From: Treponema sp.
GTDB taxonomy: Bacteria; Spirochaetota; Spirochaetia; Treponematales; Treponemataceae
Direction of reading: 5' to 3'
Assembly: GCA_017446265.1 (NCBI GenBank)
Contig: JAFSRD010000006.1
Span: 26,860 to 90,859, forward strand
Length of the DNA stretch: 64,000 nucleotides
In this document: piece by piece, positions 46,198 through 54,398 of the stretch
Layout of the letters: each line of letters starts with the position of its first letter
Numbering within the stretch: the first letter of the stretch is position 1
Notes under the pieces: generated by a model
Seen by the model: the letters and a program-made list of their open reading frames with translations, nothing else
Told to the model about the DNA's origin: nothing
The model's database searches: none
Translations under genes and position numbers: made by a program

Positions 46198-46492
46198 TCT
46201 GAAAAACACGGAAATCAGTTTTTAAGCACTGGCGTAAATGAAAACAGCAGTACGTACGAGCTGCACGTCTGGATAAAGCCCGCGCTGACATTTTTTTGAG
46301 CGCAAAAGCCCATTGCATGCACTTTTGCGTCCTATGGCATTCGCCAAAAAGTATCACAGCGGTTTTACCAGCCGTTTTGCTCTTTCTCACTGTTATTTCT
46401 CAGAAGCTGTGCGACTAAAACTGCTTTCCCTGCCTTTTCCAGCACGAATAAACATGCTCATTCGCTTAAAACTGATTTCCGTGTCTGAAGAA
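46198..46492. mobile_element. MITE-like element with inverted ends and 9-bp flanking duplication
   Basis: Inverted termini lie at 46207-46227 (starting CACGGAAATCAG) and 46464-46483 (ending CTGATTTCCGTG). They match over 20 bases except for one extra T. Outside them, directly abutting, are TCTGAAAAA (46198-46206) and TCTGAAGAA (46484-46492), identical in eight of nine positions, as expected for a target-site duplication. The 277-bp interior carries no gene; it holds a hairpin CGCAAAAG…CTTTTGCG near 46300-46328. It lies ten bases upstream of the tRNA-Thr -35 hexamer. Confidence 0.65.
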
Positions 46493-46547
46493 TCACAAAA
46501 AAAAGTGCCCCGAAAAATCAGGACGCTTTCACAAACCACATAAAGCA

Positions 46548-46571
46548 GGCTGCCCGTTTGTTTGGACAGCC
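46548..46571. repeat. GGCTGYCC…GGACAGCC hairpin repeat
   Basis: Arms GGCTGCCC (46548-46555 region) and GGACAGCC (46564-46571), one mismatch, located just past the stop of the 153-residue gene. It belongs to the same family as the copies at 49806 and 54299. Confidence 0.55.
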
Positions 46572-46585
46572 CAAAAACGAAAATC

Positions 46586-47047
46586 TTACTTTAAGACTTG
46601 CACGACTTTGGTAAATTGTTTTAATCTAAATAACTTGTAAAGCCTAAAGCAAGGTCTTACATAAGGCCAGAGAGATTCTGGAATGTCATCTAAATCTTCA
46701 GGAGATACGACCTTACCATATTGATCCATTTTTTTTGCAGCGATTGCTTCTTTTACCATTGGAAAGAAATTTTCAGGCATCTTAGCAAGTTTTTCGTCAG
46801 GGAAATCTATTCTGGCTTTTTGAATAAACCCCAAAACAGGAAGCGAATAATCATTTATGTCCGCTCCTTTTGGAACAGTAAAGCTGTCGGTTAATTTTCC
46901 TGCAAGGTACGCACTTCTGATGTAGGGCAAAAGCCATGGGGGAAAGTCTTTTTCGCTGCCTTTTTCTGGAAGCAGATTTTTGCCGGTAAGACGCTTTTGC
47001 AATTCTTTAGTTGTAATTTTTGCAGTTTTCTTTATATATTTTGCCAT
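46586..47047 (-). CDS. Unknown protein with internal duplication
   Basis: 153 residues, soluble, Lys/Pro-rich. Two related segments are visible: DFPPWLLPYIRSAYLAGKL (~35-53) and DIPESLWPYVRPCFRLYKL (~121-139), each with a W-x-x-x-PY-(I/V)-R core; a third, weaker match is FPDEKLAKMPENFFPMVKEA. No family recognised. SD-like GGAGATAA upstream. It follows the large repeat lipoprotein by 25 bases, so both may be expressed together. Confidence 0.6.
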   Translation of the reverse strand: MAKYIKKTAKITTKELQKRLTGKNLLPEKGSEKDFPPWLLPYIRSAYLAGKLTDSFTVPKGADINDYSLPVLGFIQKARIDFPDEKLAKMPENFFPMVKEAIAAKKMDQYGKVVSPEDLDDIPESLWPYVRPCFRLYKLFRLKQFTKVVQVLK

Positions 47048-47072
47048 GTTTTATCTCCTTGTGGGTGGTTGG

Positions 47073-49775
47073 TTATTTAACCGAAAAGACTCCGTTATCT
47101 GAACAGTTTGCACGGGTAATATCATCTATATTAGTTGTAAAATAATTACGAAGCTCAACACAAAGGTTAAACATCTTGTCGCTTTCAAAATCATTTTTTG
47201 AGTTTCCACTTTCAGTAAGCCAATCCTTTTGATATGATCTCTCATAGATATTTTTAAGGCTTATACAATAAGAAAACATATAAGAACAGGCTATAAGTCG
47301 TCGTTCAGTCTTACTCCAGCTTGACATATTTAAGGCAGGAAAATCTATTTCTTCAATACTAGAACAATTTTCAAACATTCCGGTCATATTTGAAACTCTC
47401 CATTTATTTGCTAGAAAATACGTAGTATTTTCAGGTCGAGAGCATCTAACTTCTTTTAAGCGTGTGCATCCTTTGAACATATTATTTGTAGTAGTTAACT
47501 TGCTTAAACCAAATCCTTGCAGATCAATTATTTTTAATCTTTCAAGATTTTGAAATATACCGACATCTACATAATCTATTTTATCTCTAGAAGTAGTATT
47601 AGATTCCCTTGAGTTTGTATTAACATCAATTCCGATAAGAACATCTCTTGAAAGCACATACGAAAGATTTCTTTCTCCACTTATTGAACCTGTGTATATA
47701 TTTCCTTCACGGCTAACACAATAATAATAGTCGTTTGTACCGTTTTTATTGTATACATTAATGCTATAGTAGTCAGAATTACTGCTTAGAGATGCCTTAT
47801 ATGTATATTGAGCAGGCGCAAGCACCATATCCCGAGTTGCATAATACAGGTTCCAGGTAGTATTCGCTGCCTTATGTGCGTCATCAATATTTTTTAACTT
47901 GGTAAAAAATATACCTGAAGATGCTTGTTGAGGGGTTTTTCTAAATATTTCATAAGTCTCAATATATTCTGGGTATAAAGTTACCGGTGCTGTTATTTTA
48001 TAGTTTTGTGTGTTTATAAATGGGGCAGAAGGAGAGTTTTCAGCTTTAAGACCTTTTAGTAATTTACTAATGCCATTCAAGTTTGGACTAGCAACTTCCC
48101 CTTTTTGCAAAATAATATCCCAAATACATTTAGTTGAATCAGCAGAAGAAGTTCTTTTTACATAGTGTATACTTTCACCATCTCTTGCATATACATTAAA
48201 AGTTCCTATAGTTACCTCATGATATTTAGCAGCCCACTTCGCATAAAGTGTTGTATCTTTCTCTAATAACATTGAGTTAATTTGATCTCCACTTCCATCC
48301 TTAGCAGCATACCAGCCCTTAAATTCCCAGCCTGTAGGATCAGTTGGAGAGGAGGAGACACTCTCCCTCGTATGCCATTTTCCAGTTATCGCCTCAGGTG
48401 CTGTTCCAGGCTTGCCGTTCATATCAAAGGTAACAGTTACAGGGTCATGATACCACCCGGTAAGTGTAATATCTTCCTTAACCGTTCCGCTTGTAAACTC
48501 TTTGCCATCCTTTTTCCAGCCGCCAAATGCATATTTTTCAACGTCATCTAATTTTTTTAAGTTACTTACAGCTGTTCCCCATTTTACTTTTTGCGAATCT
48601 GTTTTTTTCTCTGGAATACCTGGCTCTGTCCATTCATAATTTATTGTACACATGCCATGCCAGGCGGCATAAAGCGTCATACTCTTTGAAAACTTTGTAG
48701 CAGCAACAAAAACATTTTGTCCATTCGAGTCAGTGCACCAGCTGCCGAATACAAACGTTTCTGACCCAACTATTGCATCTTGTACATTAGATATGCTTAA
48801 AGCAGAAAGTGCTACCCCATCTCCTATTTTTACTTTTTTTGTATACGAATCAACTTCTTCCCATGTATATGAGTTAGAAACAGTTGGGAATTTTCCCTTG
48901 CCTTGTAAATTAAATGTAATTATATATGAACCTTGCCACTTGGCATAAAGCGTCATATTATTTTCAACTGTGTCGCTAGTAAAATTCCATTTATTTTTGA
49001 AATCTTTTTCTTTATACCAGCCTTCAATTTCTGCATCTTCTACTGGTGGATCAGCAGGTTTTGCGACTGTTCCACTTTTTTTTACTTTTTCAGGAGCAAT
49101 TTGCGCTCCCTTGCCGTTCATGTCAAATGAAACGGTAAGCGCCTGAACCCAGTTCGCAGTAATTGTTATATCGCCAGCCTTTGTAATTTTTCCTGTTGCA
49201 GCATCGTAGCCATCACCTTGCCACGTGTCTACAACATAATCGTTTCCAGAAATTGTAATGTCGTAATCAGAAAGGACAATCGCTTCATCTTTTAGCATCT
49301 GGATTGTATAGGAAGCAATGCCCGTAGATTTTCCCTCATAGCTGCTTGCATCTACTGTAACTGTTGCAAGGTCACCCTCTCTGGAACTGTCTACTGTCCA
49401 TTTTGCGTAAAGCGTAATATCTCGTGTAAGCGGAGATTTAAAATTAAATTTTGCTTTAGCGTCATCAAATCCAGGATTTGTATATGCTTCTGTAAACCAG
49501 CCGCCAAAAGTCCAATCGGCAACATCTGCCGGTTGAACAGCGTCTTCTTTCAACATATTCCCAAAAGATACTGTAGCCTTTGGAATTTGAGCGCCGTGCC
49601 CCATCATATTAAACGTAACTGTTACAGAGCGCGAAATGCCTCCTCCCTTTCCGCCGCCGCCTGTTGGCTGCTTGCACGAGGCAAATACTACGAATAAGAA
49701 TGAAAAAAACAGAAGTAAATACTTGATTGATTGATTGGCAACTGCACTGCCAATGCTTCGCTTACCTTTCAACAT
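47073..49775 (-). CDS. Surface lipoprotein with InlB-type repeats and DUF285-like C-terminus
   Basis: 900 residues. N-terminal signal with lipobox F-A-S-C (Cys ~34) followed by a glycine-rich linker. About six InlB B-type repeats of ~70 residues follow, each ending in a LYAKW-like motif (for example DITLYAKW, NMTLYAKW, SMTLYAAW, DTTLYAKW) with FGGW/FKGWY-type cores. The C-terminal ~180 residues contain DUF285/BspA-like 25-residue repeats (MTGMFENCSSIEEIDFPALNM). This combination is typical of adhesive surface lipoproteins in oral and gut bacteria. AAGGAGGAG precedes the start. Confidence 0.85.
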   Translation of the reverse strand: MLKGKRSIGSAVANQSIKYLLLFFSFLFVVFASCKQPTGGGGKGGGISRSVTVTFNMMGHGAQIPKATVSFGNMLKEDAVQPADVADWTFGGWFTEAYTNPGFDDAKAKFNFKSPLTRDITLYAKWTVDSSREGDLATVTVDASSYEGKSTGIASYTIQMLKDEAIVLSDYDITISGNDYVVDTWQGDGYDAATGKITKAGDITITANWVQALTVSFDMNGKGAQIAPEKVKKSGTVAKPADPPVEDAEIEGWYKEKDFKNKWNFTSDTVENNMTLYAKWQGSYIITFNLQGKGKFPTVSNSYTWEEVDSYTKKVKIGDGVALSALSISNVQDAIVGSETFVFGSWCTDSNGQNVFVAATKFSKSMTLYAAWHGMCTINYEWTEPGIPEKKTDSQKVKWGTAVSNLKKLDDVEKYAFGGWKKDGKEFTSGTVKEDITLTGWYHDPVTVTFDMNGKPGTAPEAITGKWHTRESVSSSPTDPTGWEFKGWYAAKDGSGDQINSMLLEKDTTLYAKWAAKYHEVTIGTFNVYARDGESIHYVKRTSSADSTKCIWDIILQKGEVASPNLNGISKLLKGLKAENSPSAPFINTQNYKITAPVTLYPEYIETYEIFRKTPQQASSGIFFTKLKNIDDAHKAANTTWNLYYATRDMVLAPAQYTYKASLSSNSDYYSINVYNKNGTNDYYYCVSREGNIYTGSISGERNLSYVLSRDVLIGIDVNTNSRESNTTSRDKIDYVDVGIFQNLERLKIIDLQGFGLSKLTTTNNMFKGCTRLKEVRCSRPENTTYFLANKWRVSNMTGMFENCSSIEEIDFPALNMSSWSKTERRLIACSYMFSYCISLKNIYERSYQKDWLTESGNSKNDFESDKMFNLCVELRNYFTTNIDDITRANCSDNGVFSVK

Positions 49776-49805
49776 AACTCCTCCTTAAAATATATGACAT
49801 CTACC

Positions 49806-49832
49806 GGGCTGTCCAAAAAGAAAGGACAGCCC
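49806..49832. repeat. GGGCTGTCC…GGACAGCCC hairpin repeat
   Basis: Perfect 9-bp arms at 49806-49814 and 49824-49832 around AAAAAGAAA. It sits between the outer-membrane protein stop and the lipoprotein start, with no T-run behind it, so it is better read as a member of a dispersed palindrome family than as a simple terminator. Confidence 0.7.
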
Positions 49833-49856
49833 CATTTTCCCATGCTTTTTTTTACA

Positions 49857-51266
49857 TTACAATTTAACTGCAATCAGGAAAGACAAATCATGGAAGAACA
49901 ATTTGTTCATGTTGCCCCAGAAACCATCTGAAGTTTCATAATTGTTAATTTTTCCTTTAGTTGTGAAGTTTTTGAAAATCCCGTTTATAATTTCCCAGTT
50001 AACATCAAATTGCACTTTCTTTGCAATGTTCCAGGTAAATCCTGACCCCCAGGTAATGTCTCCTATAGTACCCGTATGATTAAACAAGAATGTTGTTGTT
50101 GTATTTTTATTTCTATCTGCGTCAACAGCTTGTGCAATTTTCCAGCCAAATGGATTTAGCCCAGCAGTAAAACCAAGGTTAATGCGGAATTTTTCAGGCT
50201 TTACCCAGAATTCAGCGCCAACACCAAGTATTGGGGTAAGTGTGAAATAATTTTCTACATTGTACGCAATAGCTGTGCCATCTTGAGTTTTTGCCCCATT
50301 TTTAAACTTTATTCCAAGCGGAAGCGCTGCTCTAAAGCCAAGTGCCACTTTTTCTGTTGGAGCGTATGTTACTTTGTAAGCAAGGTCAATTTTAAGGTCA
50401 GAGTCTACAGCGCCTTTTGAAATTACTTTTGTGCTGCCTGTAACGCTCTTTGAAGGAAGAATGCCTCCGCGCAGTCCAAGGCCAACGTCAAACCTTTGAT
50501 TAACATTGTCTTTTGGAGCAAGTTCAATGCCTGTTCCGAGTGCAAGAACAAGATTATAGGCGGTATTATAGACGGCAGTGCCAATAGTAACGCTATTACT
50601 TAATATTGTAAGCTCCCCGTCTACTTCAGTTGAGCTTTTTGCAACGTTTGCCTGAAGACCAAGTCTTGCCCATGGACTTAATGTAAGGCTTCCTGCTTCC
50701 GCGTTAAAGCCGAACGCAAGTTCCGGGAAAACAGTATATACTTCCTCCTTTGTAACAGTTCTTACACCACCAGAGGTCTCATCCTTGTTATCAACAGAAA
50801 CTGGTGCATAGTTAAGCCCTGCACGGAATCCAAAAATCCCAAAGCCAAACAATGATTGAAGTACGAATGTGTTGGTTGCATCAACCGTCAATTCCGTACT
50901 TTTACTGCCAGCTACAGCATTGTTTATGCTGACAGATTGCAATTTACCGAGTGTTCCGTCAAAACTCAAGCCCCAGTAAAATGGAGCAAACTGTTTTGCA
51001 AACCCTATGTCAATGCCACCGAGTCCCATATCGTATCCGACATAGCCGAAGAATTTTTCAGGCTTTACAGTAGACCAGCCGTTTACATTCATGAAGTCGT
51101 CTACCTCTGTGCCAAAAATACCGCCAGTTGTAGCAGTTGTAAACGAATAAGGCTGTCGCAACGAAGGAACATCTGCCTTCGTCATCGTCATTTGGGCAAA
51201 TAATGTTCCCCCAACAATTGTCAAAATGCTGCAAATCAGCATTATCTTAACGTTTTTCATATTCAT
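49857..51266 (-). CDS. Predicted outer-membrane beta-barrel protein
   Basis: 469 residues with a signal peptide (hydrophobic ~6-24, cleavage probably after LFAQ). The mature part is rich in alternating amphipathic strands with Gly and aromatic residues (KFFGYVGYDMGLGGIDIGF, FGIFGFRAGLNYAPV, VALGFRAALPLGIKF) and ends with a strand DLSFLIAVKL, as in outer-membrane barrels. Function could be pore or structural; no specific family identified. A strong promoter and GGGGGA ribosome site precede it, suggesting high expression. Confidence 0.75.
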   Translation of the reverse strand: MNMKNVKIMLICSILTIVGGTLFAQMTMTKADVPSLRQPYSFTTATTGGIFGTEVDDFMNVNGWSTVKPEKFFGYVGYDMGLGGIDIGFAKQFAPFYWGLSFDGTLGKLQSVSINNAVAGSKSTELTVDATNTFVLQSLFGFGIFGFRAGLNYAPVSVDNKDETSGGVRTVTKEEVYTVFPELAFGFNAEAGSLTLSPWARLGLQANVAKSSTEVDGELTILSNSVTIGTAVYNTAYNLVLALGTGIELAPKDNVNQRFDVGLGLRGGILPSKSVTGSTKVISKGAVDSDLKIDLAYKVTYAPTEKVALGFRAALPLGIKFKNGAKTQDGTAIAYNVENYFTLTPILGVGAEFWVKPEKFRINLGFTAGLNPFGWKIAQAVDADRNKNTTTTFLFNHTGTIGDITWGSGFTWNIAKKVQFDVNWEIINGIFKNFTTKGKINNYETSDGFWGNMNKLFFHDLSFLIAVKL

Positions 51267-51297
51267 TTTTCCCCCAGTAGATTAAGTTTCTGCTATA

Positions 51298-51325
51298 ATT
51301 ATATAACAATATTTGATTCTGTCAA
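51298..51325 (-). promoter_or_regulatory. Promoter of the outer-membrane protein gene
   Basis: TTGACA (51320-51325), 16-bp spacer, TATAAT (51298-51303), both perfect hexamers on the minus strand. Confidence 0.8.
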
Positions 51326-51431
51326 GGTAGCAAATGATTGCAACAGATTTATGGTATGGCTTTGCCTGCCACAGGAGAGACTTATTGTAGCAGGCAGATC
51401 TCATGCAATGCTTTTGACATTGCATAGATAT

Positions 51432-52226
51432 TCATTCAAGCACACGAATAGGCGTTACGTTATTATACCGTTTGCACTCAAATTCAAACTCATTGATGTG
51501 CACCTGCACGTTGAACGATTTTTTCATGTTCGTCTCGTCAACAATTGCGCATGTGTTTCCAAAGCAGCTTGTGCCATCTCGGTTTAAAATGAGCGCATTC
51601 GTTCCTATTTTGAGCGCGTGCTGTGGATAATGTGTATTGATTATAGATGAAATGCCGTGCTCGTTTGCAAGGTGCTGAATAATCTCTAGCACCATGAGCT
51701 GATTTTTAAAATCAAGATTTGATTCTGGCTCATCGAGTACGAGCAGTTCTGGATTCACTGTAAGCGCACGCGCAATGAGCACCATCTGCAGCTCTCCGCC
51801 GATTATCTGCGTACACAGTTTGTCTTTAAGGTGCACAATGCCTACTTCTTCCATCGCTTGAAGCGAAAGCTCCTCATCTTTTTTTGACGGTTGCTCAAAC
51901 GTGCCCAAGTGTGCAGAGCGCCCCAACATCACCATGTCAAACACGGTAAACGCAAATGCAGAGCCTTTTGACTGCGGCACATATGCAATGCGCTGCCAGA
52001 ATTTTTTGTGTGGAATATCTGTTGCGCACACATCGTCAACATATGTTGCACCTGTTTGCCAAGCCAGCAATCCCATCATGCATTTTAAAAGCGTTGTCTT
52101 GCCAACGCCATTGGAACCAAGAATGCAAAGTACCTCGCCGCTGTGTATGTCAAATGAAATATTGTTGAGAATTAAATTTTTATGGTAGCCAAAGCAGCCG
52201 TTTTTTACAGAAAAATGCATTACCAC
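51432..52226 (-). CDS. ABC transporter ATPase (FecE/BtuD-type metal-chelate importer)
   Basis: 264 residues. Walker A L-G-S-N-G-V-G-K-T-T (~33-42), Q-loop FVPQ-like YVPQSKG, an atypical signature IIGGELQ in place of LSGGQ, Walker B LLVLDEPESNLD, and a switch His in IINTHYPQHA. It powers the permease whose stop codon it overlaps. The C-terminal ~40 residues extend beyond the usual end. Last gene of the nitrogenase-like operon; importers of this type carry iron-siderophores, haem or corrinoids. Confidence 0.92.
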   Translation of the reverse strand: MVMHFSVKNGCFGYHKNLILNNISFDIHSGEVLCILGSNGVGKTTLLKCMMGLLAWQTGATYVDDVCATDIPHKKFWQRIAYVPQSKGSAFAFTVFDMVMLGRSAHLGTFEQPSKKDEELSLQAMEEVGIVHLKDKLCTQIIGGELQMVLIARALTVNPELLVLDEPESNLDFKNQLMVLEIIQHLANEHGISSIINTHYPQHALKIGTNALILNRDGTSCFGNTCAIVDETNMKKSFNVQVHINEFEFECKRYNNVTPIRVLE

Positions 52227-53227
52227 ACGCCTCCTGTTTTTCGAAGCAGCACAATAAAAAACGGCGCACCAATTACTGCCGTCAAAATTGAAAGGGGAAT
52301 CTCTGCGCTTGTAGCTGCTCGTGCAACGGTGTCCATTATGAGCATGAACACAGCGCCAAATGAAATGCTCACAGGTACCACCGTCTTGTTATTGCTTCCC
52401 GTCAGCATGCGCGAAATGTGCGGAATTAAAAGTCCGACCCAGCCTATTTGCCCACACATGGAAACAGCAGAAGCGGTAATGAGCGAAGATGCAACAATCA
52501 CTGTCAGCTGCATAGCTTTTAGATTGATGCCCATAGAGCGCGATTCGTCTTCGTTGAGCGAAAGCACATTGAGCCTCCATCTGAGCACAAAGATGATTGC
52601 GATGCCTGCAAGGATGAACGGAACGCCGAGCGCAATAGTTTTATACGACGCGCTTGTCATACTGCCCATGAGCCAGTACGTAATTGACGGCAAATCATCT
52701 TCGGGGTCTGCAACATATTTTACAAGCGATACAAACGCCTGAAACAGCGCGGAAATCACCATGCCGGCAAGCACAATCATCACAATAGATGATTTGCCTT
52801 TTATGCGCCCAAGGTTATATGTTATCCAGCAGGCAAGCAGCCCAAACGCAAGCGCAGAAAGCTGAATAAAAATCAAGTTCACATGGAACAGCATTGCAAG
52901 CGCTGCTCCGAAAGATGCTGCGCTTGCAACGCCAAGCGTATCGGGAGTTGCAAGCGGATTCGTGAATAAACTTTGAAATGCTGCCCCTGAACACGCAAGA
53001 CCAGCTCCTACAAAAATTGAAAGGATAATGCGCGGAAGGCGCACATTGAATATGACAGAGTATGCCATAGGGTCTACATAGCGTCCTGTCAATCCATTGA
53101 CGAGCACAATAAGAGACTCAATTGGAGAAAGCGCAAACCGCCCAAAGCCAAGACAGCACAACGCTGCAACAATCGGCAATATAATGAGGAGCGGCGCAAA
53201 CAGTTTAAATCGTTTTTCGTTTGTCAT
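52220..53227 (-). CDS. FecCD-family ABC permease
   Basis: 335 residues, nine to ten membrane helices. Family signatures include VRLPRIILSIFVGAGLACSGAAFQSLFTNPLATPDTLG-type sequence near 65-100, IVMIVLAGMVISALFQA, and the C-terminal coupling region GWVGLLIPHISRML. FecCD permeases form homodimers that import metal chelates. Four-base overlap with the binding-protein gene upstream and seven-base overlap with the ATPase gene downstream. Confidence 0.93.
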   Translation of the reverse strand: MTNEKRFKLFAPLLIILPIVAALCCLGFGRFALSPIESLIVLVNGLTGRYVDPMAYSVIFNVRLPRIILSIFVGAGLACSGAAFQSLFTNPLATPDTLGVASAASFGAALAMLFHVNLIFIQLSALAFGLLACWITYNLGRIKGKSSIVMIVLAGMVISALFQAFVSLVKYVADPEDDLPSITYWLMGSMTSASYKTIALGVPFILAGIAIIFVLRWRLNVLSLNEDESRSMGINLKAMQLTVIVASSLITASAVSMCGQIGWVGLLIPHISRMLTGSNNKTVVPVSISFGAVFMLIMDTVARAATSAEIPLSILTAVIGAPFFIVLLRKTGGVW

Positions 53228-54342
53228 TTGTTTTTTATACCACCGCTTGCCTCGCGCACAGGATTATAAATCATATTTAACTCTGCATCAGAAAGATTCA
53301 TGCCGTAAAATGTTTGATAAAACTCACGCATATATGCATTCAAGTCAATATCTGCAAACACTTCAGGTTGATTTTGCTTTGCCATCCACAAAAGCATCAT
53401 AGGAGAATCTGAGCACGTAACATACCAGCGATACATGCCAAGCGGCACTTTGCACACCGCCTTGTTTTTTATTGCGTCCACTGTCGAAAAATCAAATGCA
53501 TGGAATGTACTGTTATATAAATCATACGGAAGCGCATCGTTGAAATTCGTGATATAGATTTTTTGTGGATTCCATTGATAAATTTGCTCCATAGTGACTG
53601 TCGGCGTGCCGCTCACACTTGCCGCTGCATTGCGTCCACCGGAAGCAGTTATCCAGTAATCTGCCCACGTTTTTAATCCAGGAATTCCTACTCCTGTTTC
53701 TGTATATCGATGGATGAACATGCATAAGGGCTTTTCATTTTCAGGAATATTTTTTACACGCGACGCGACAAGTTCCTGAATTTTATTGCCGTATGCAATG
53801 TAGTTGTTGTCGCGTATGTCTTTTCCCATAACTTCGCCGAGCAACGAAACCCAGCTGTTTATTGTTTCTACTGCGTTAAAATCTTTTACGTCCAGACTGA
53901 AGCCAACTGCGGGAATGCCTGCCGTGCGTGCCGCATCTCTATCTGCCATAATGCCCGAAGAATACAAAACGACATCTGGCTTGAGCGCAATCAACTCCTC
54001 AACGTTGAGCACGCCATTTTTGCTAAACGATGACGGCTTGTTAGACAAGTCGGGATATTTTTTAATAAGCATAGAATTTTCTGCTGCACTGATGATGGCA
54101 GGGTCAAGCCCGACAATTGAGTCAGTGCCGAACGCAAGGCAGTATACAGATGCAAGCGGCCATACAGATGCAATCACAACGCGCTCAACGTTTTGCGGAA
54201 GTACAACAGTGTCGCCAATCTGGTCAACGACAGTGCGCGTATTCTGGATGCCGTTGTCTTTAACGCCAAACGCAAAAAGCGAGCAAACAAACAATGGTGC
54301 TGTCCAAAAAAAATGGACAGCCGCTACAATATTTTTTTTCAT
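53224..54342 (-). CDS. Metal-chelate substrate-binding protein, paralogue A
   Basis: 372 residues. Signal peptide ~1-25 followed by a helical-backbone (FecB/TroA-like, Peripla_BP_2) binding protein: DQIGDTVVLPQNVERVVIASVWPLASV, LKPDVVLYSSG, AGIPAVGFSLD, and the C-terminal NPVREASGG. TGAGG lies eight bases before ATG 54342. Codons 8-15 are formed by a palindromic repeat (54299-54321), so the signal peptide has acquired the segment AAVHFFWTA. The body is otherwise normal. It ends in overlap with the permease gene, making it the most tightly coupled of the three binding proteins. Confidence 0.88.
   Translation of the reverse strand: MKKNIVAAVHFFWTAPLFVCSLFAFGVKDNGIQNTRTVVDQIGDTVVLPQNVERVVIASVWPLASVYCLAFGTDSIVGLDPAIISAAENSMLIKKYPDLSNKPSSFSKNGVLNVEELIALKPDVVLYSSGIMADRDAARTAGIPAVGFSLDVKDFNAVETINSWVSLLGEVMGKDIRDNNYIAYGNKIQELVASRVKNIPENEKPLCMFIHRYTETGVGIPGLKTWADYWITASGGRNAAASVSGTPTVTMEQIYQWNPQKIYITNFNDALPYDLYNSTFHAFDFSTVDAIKNKAVCKVPLGMYRWYVTCSDSPMMLLWMAKQNQPEVFADIDLNAYMREFYQTFYGMNLSDAELNMIYNPVREASGGIKNK
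54299..54321. repeat. Palindromic repeat inside a signal-peptide coding region
   Basis: GCTGTCCA (54299-54306) and TGGACAGC (54314-54321) form a perfect 8-bp stem around seven A's. It is the same sequence family as 49806-49832 and 46548-46571, but here it is inside the open frame of binding protein A and encodes residues 8-15. Confidence 0.75.
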
Positions 54343-54398
54343 AACAATTACCTCATTAATAATGTTGATATGCGCATGTGCTGATTTTTCGCGCTACG

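Noticed and set aside
49857..49931. Plus-strand frame beginning at 49731
   Set aside because: Antisense to two supported genes and spanning the palindrome; no coding character.
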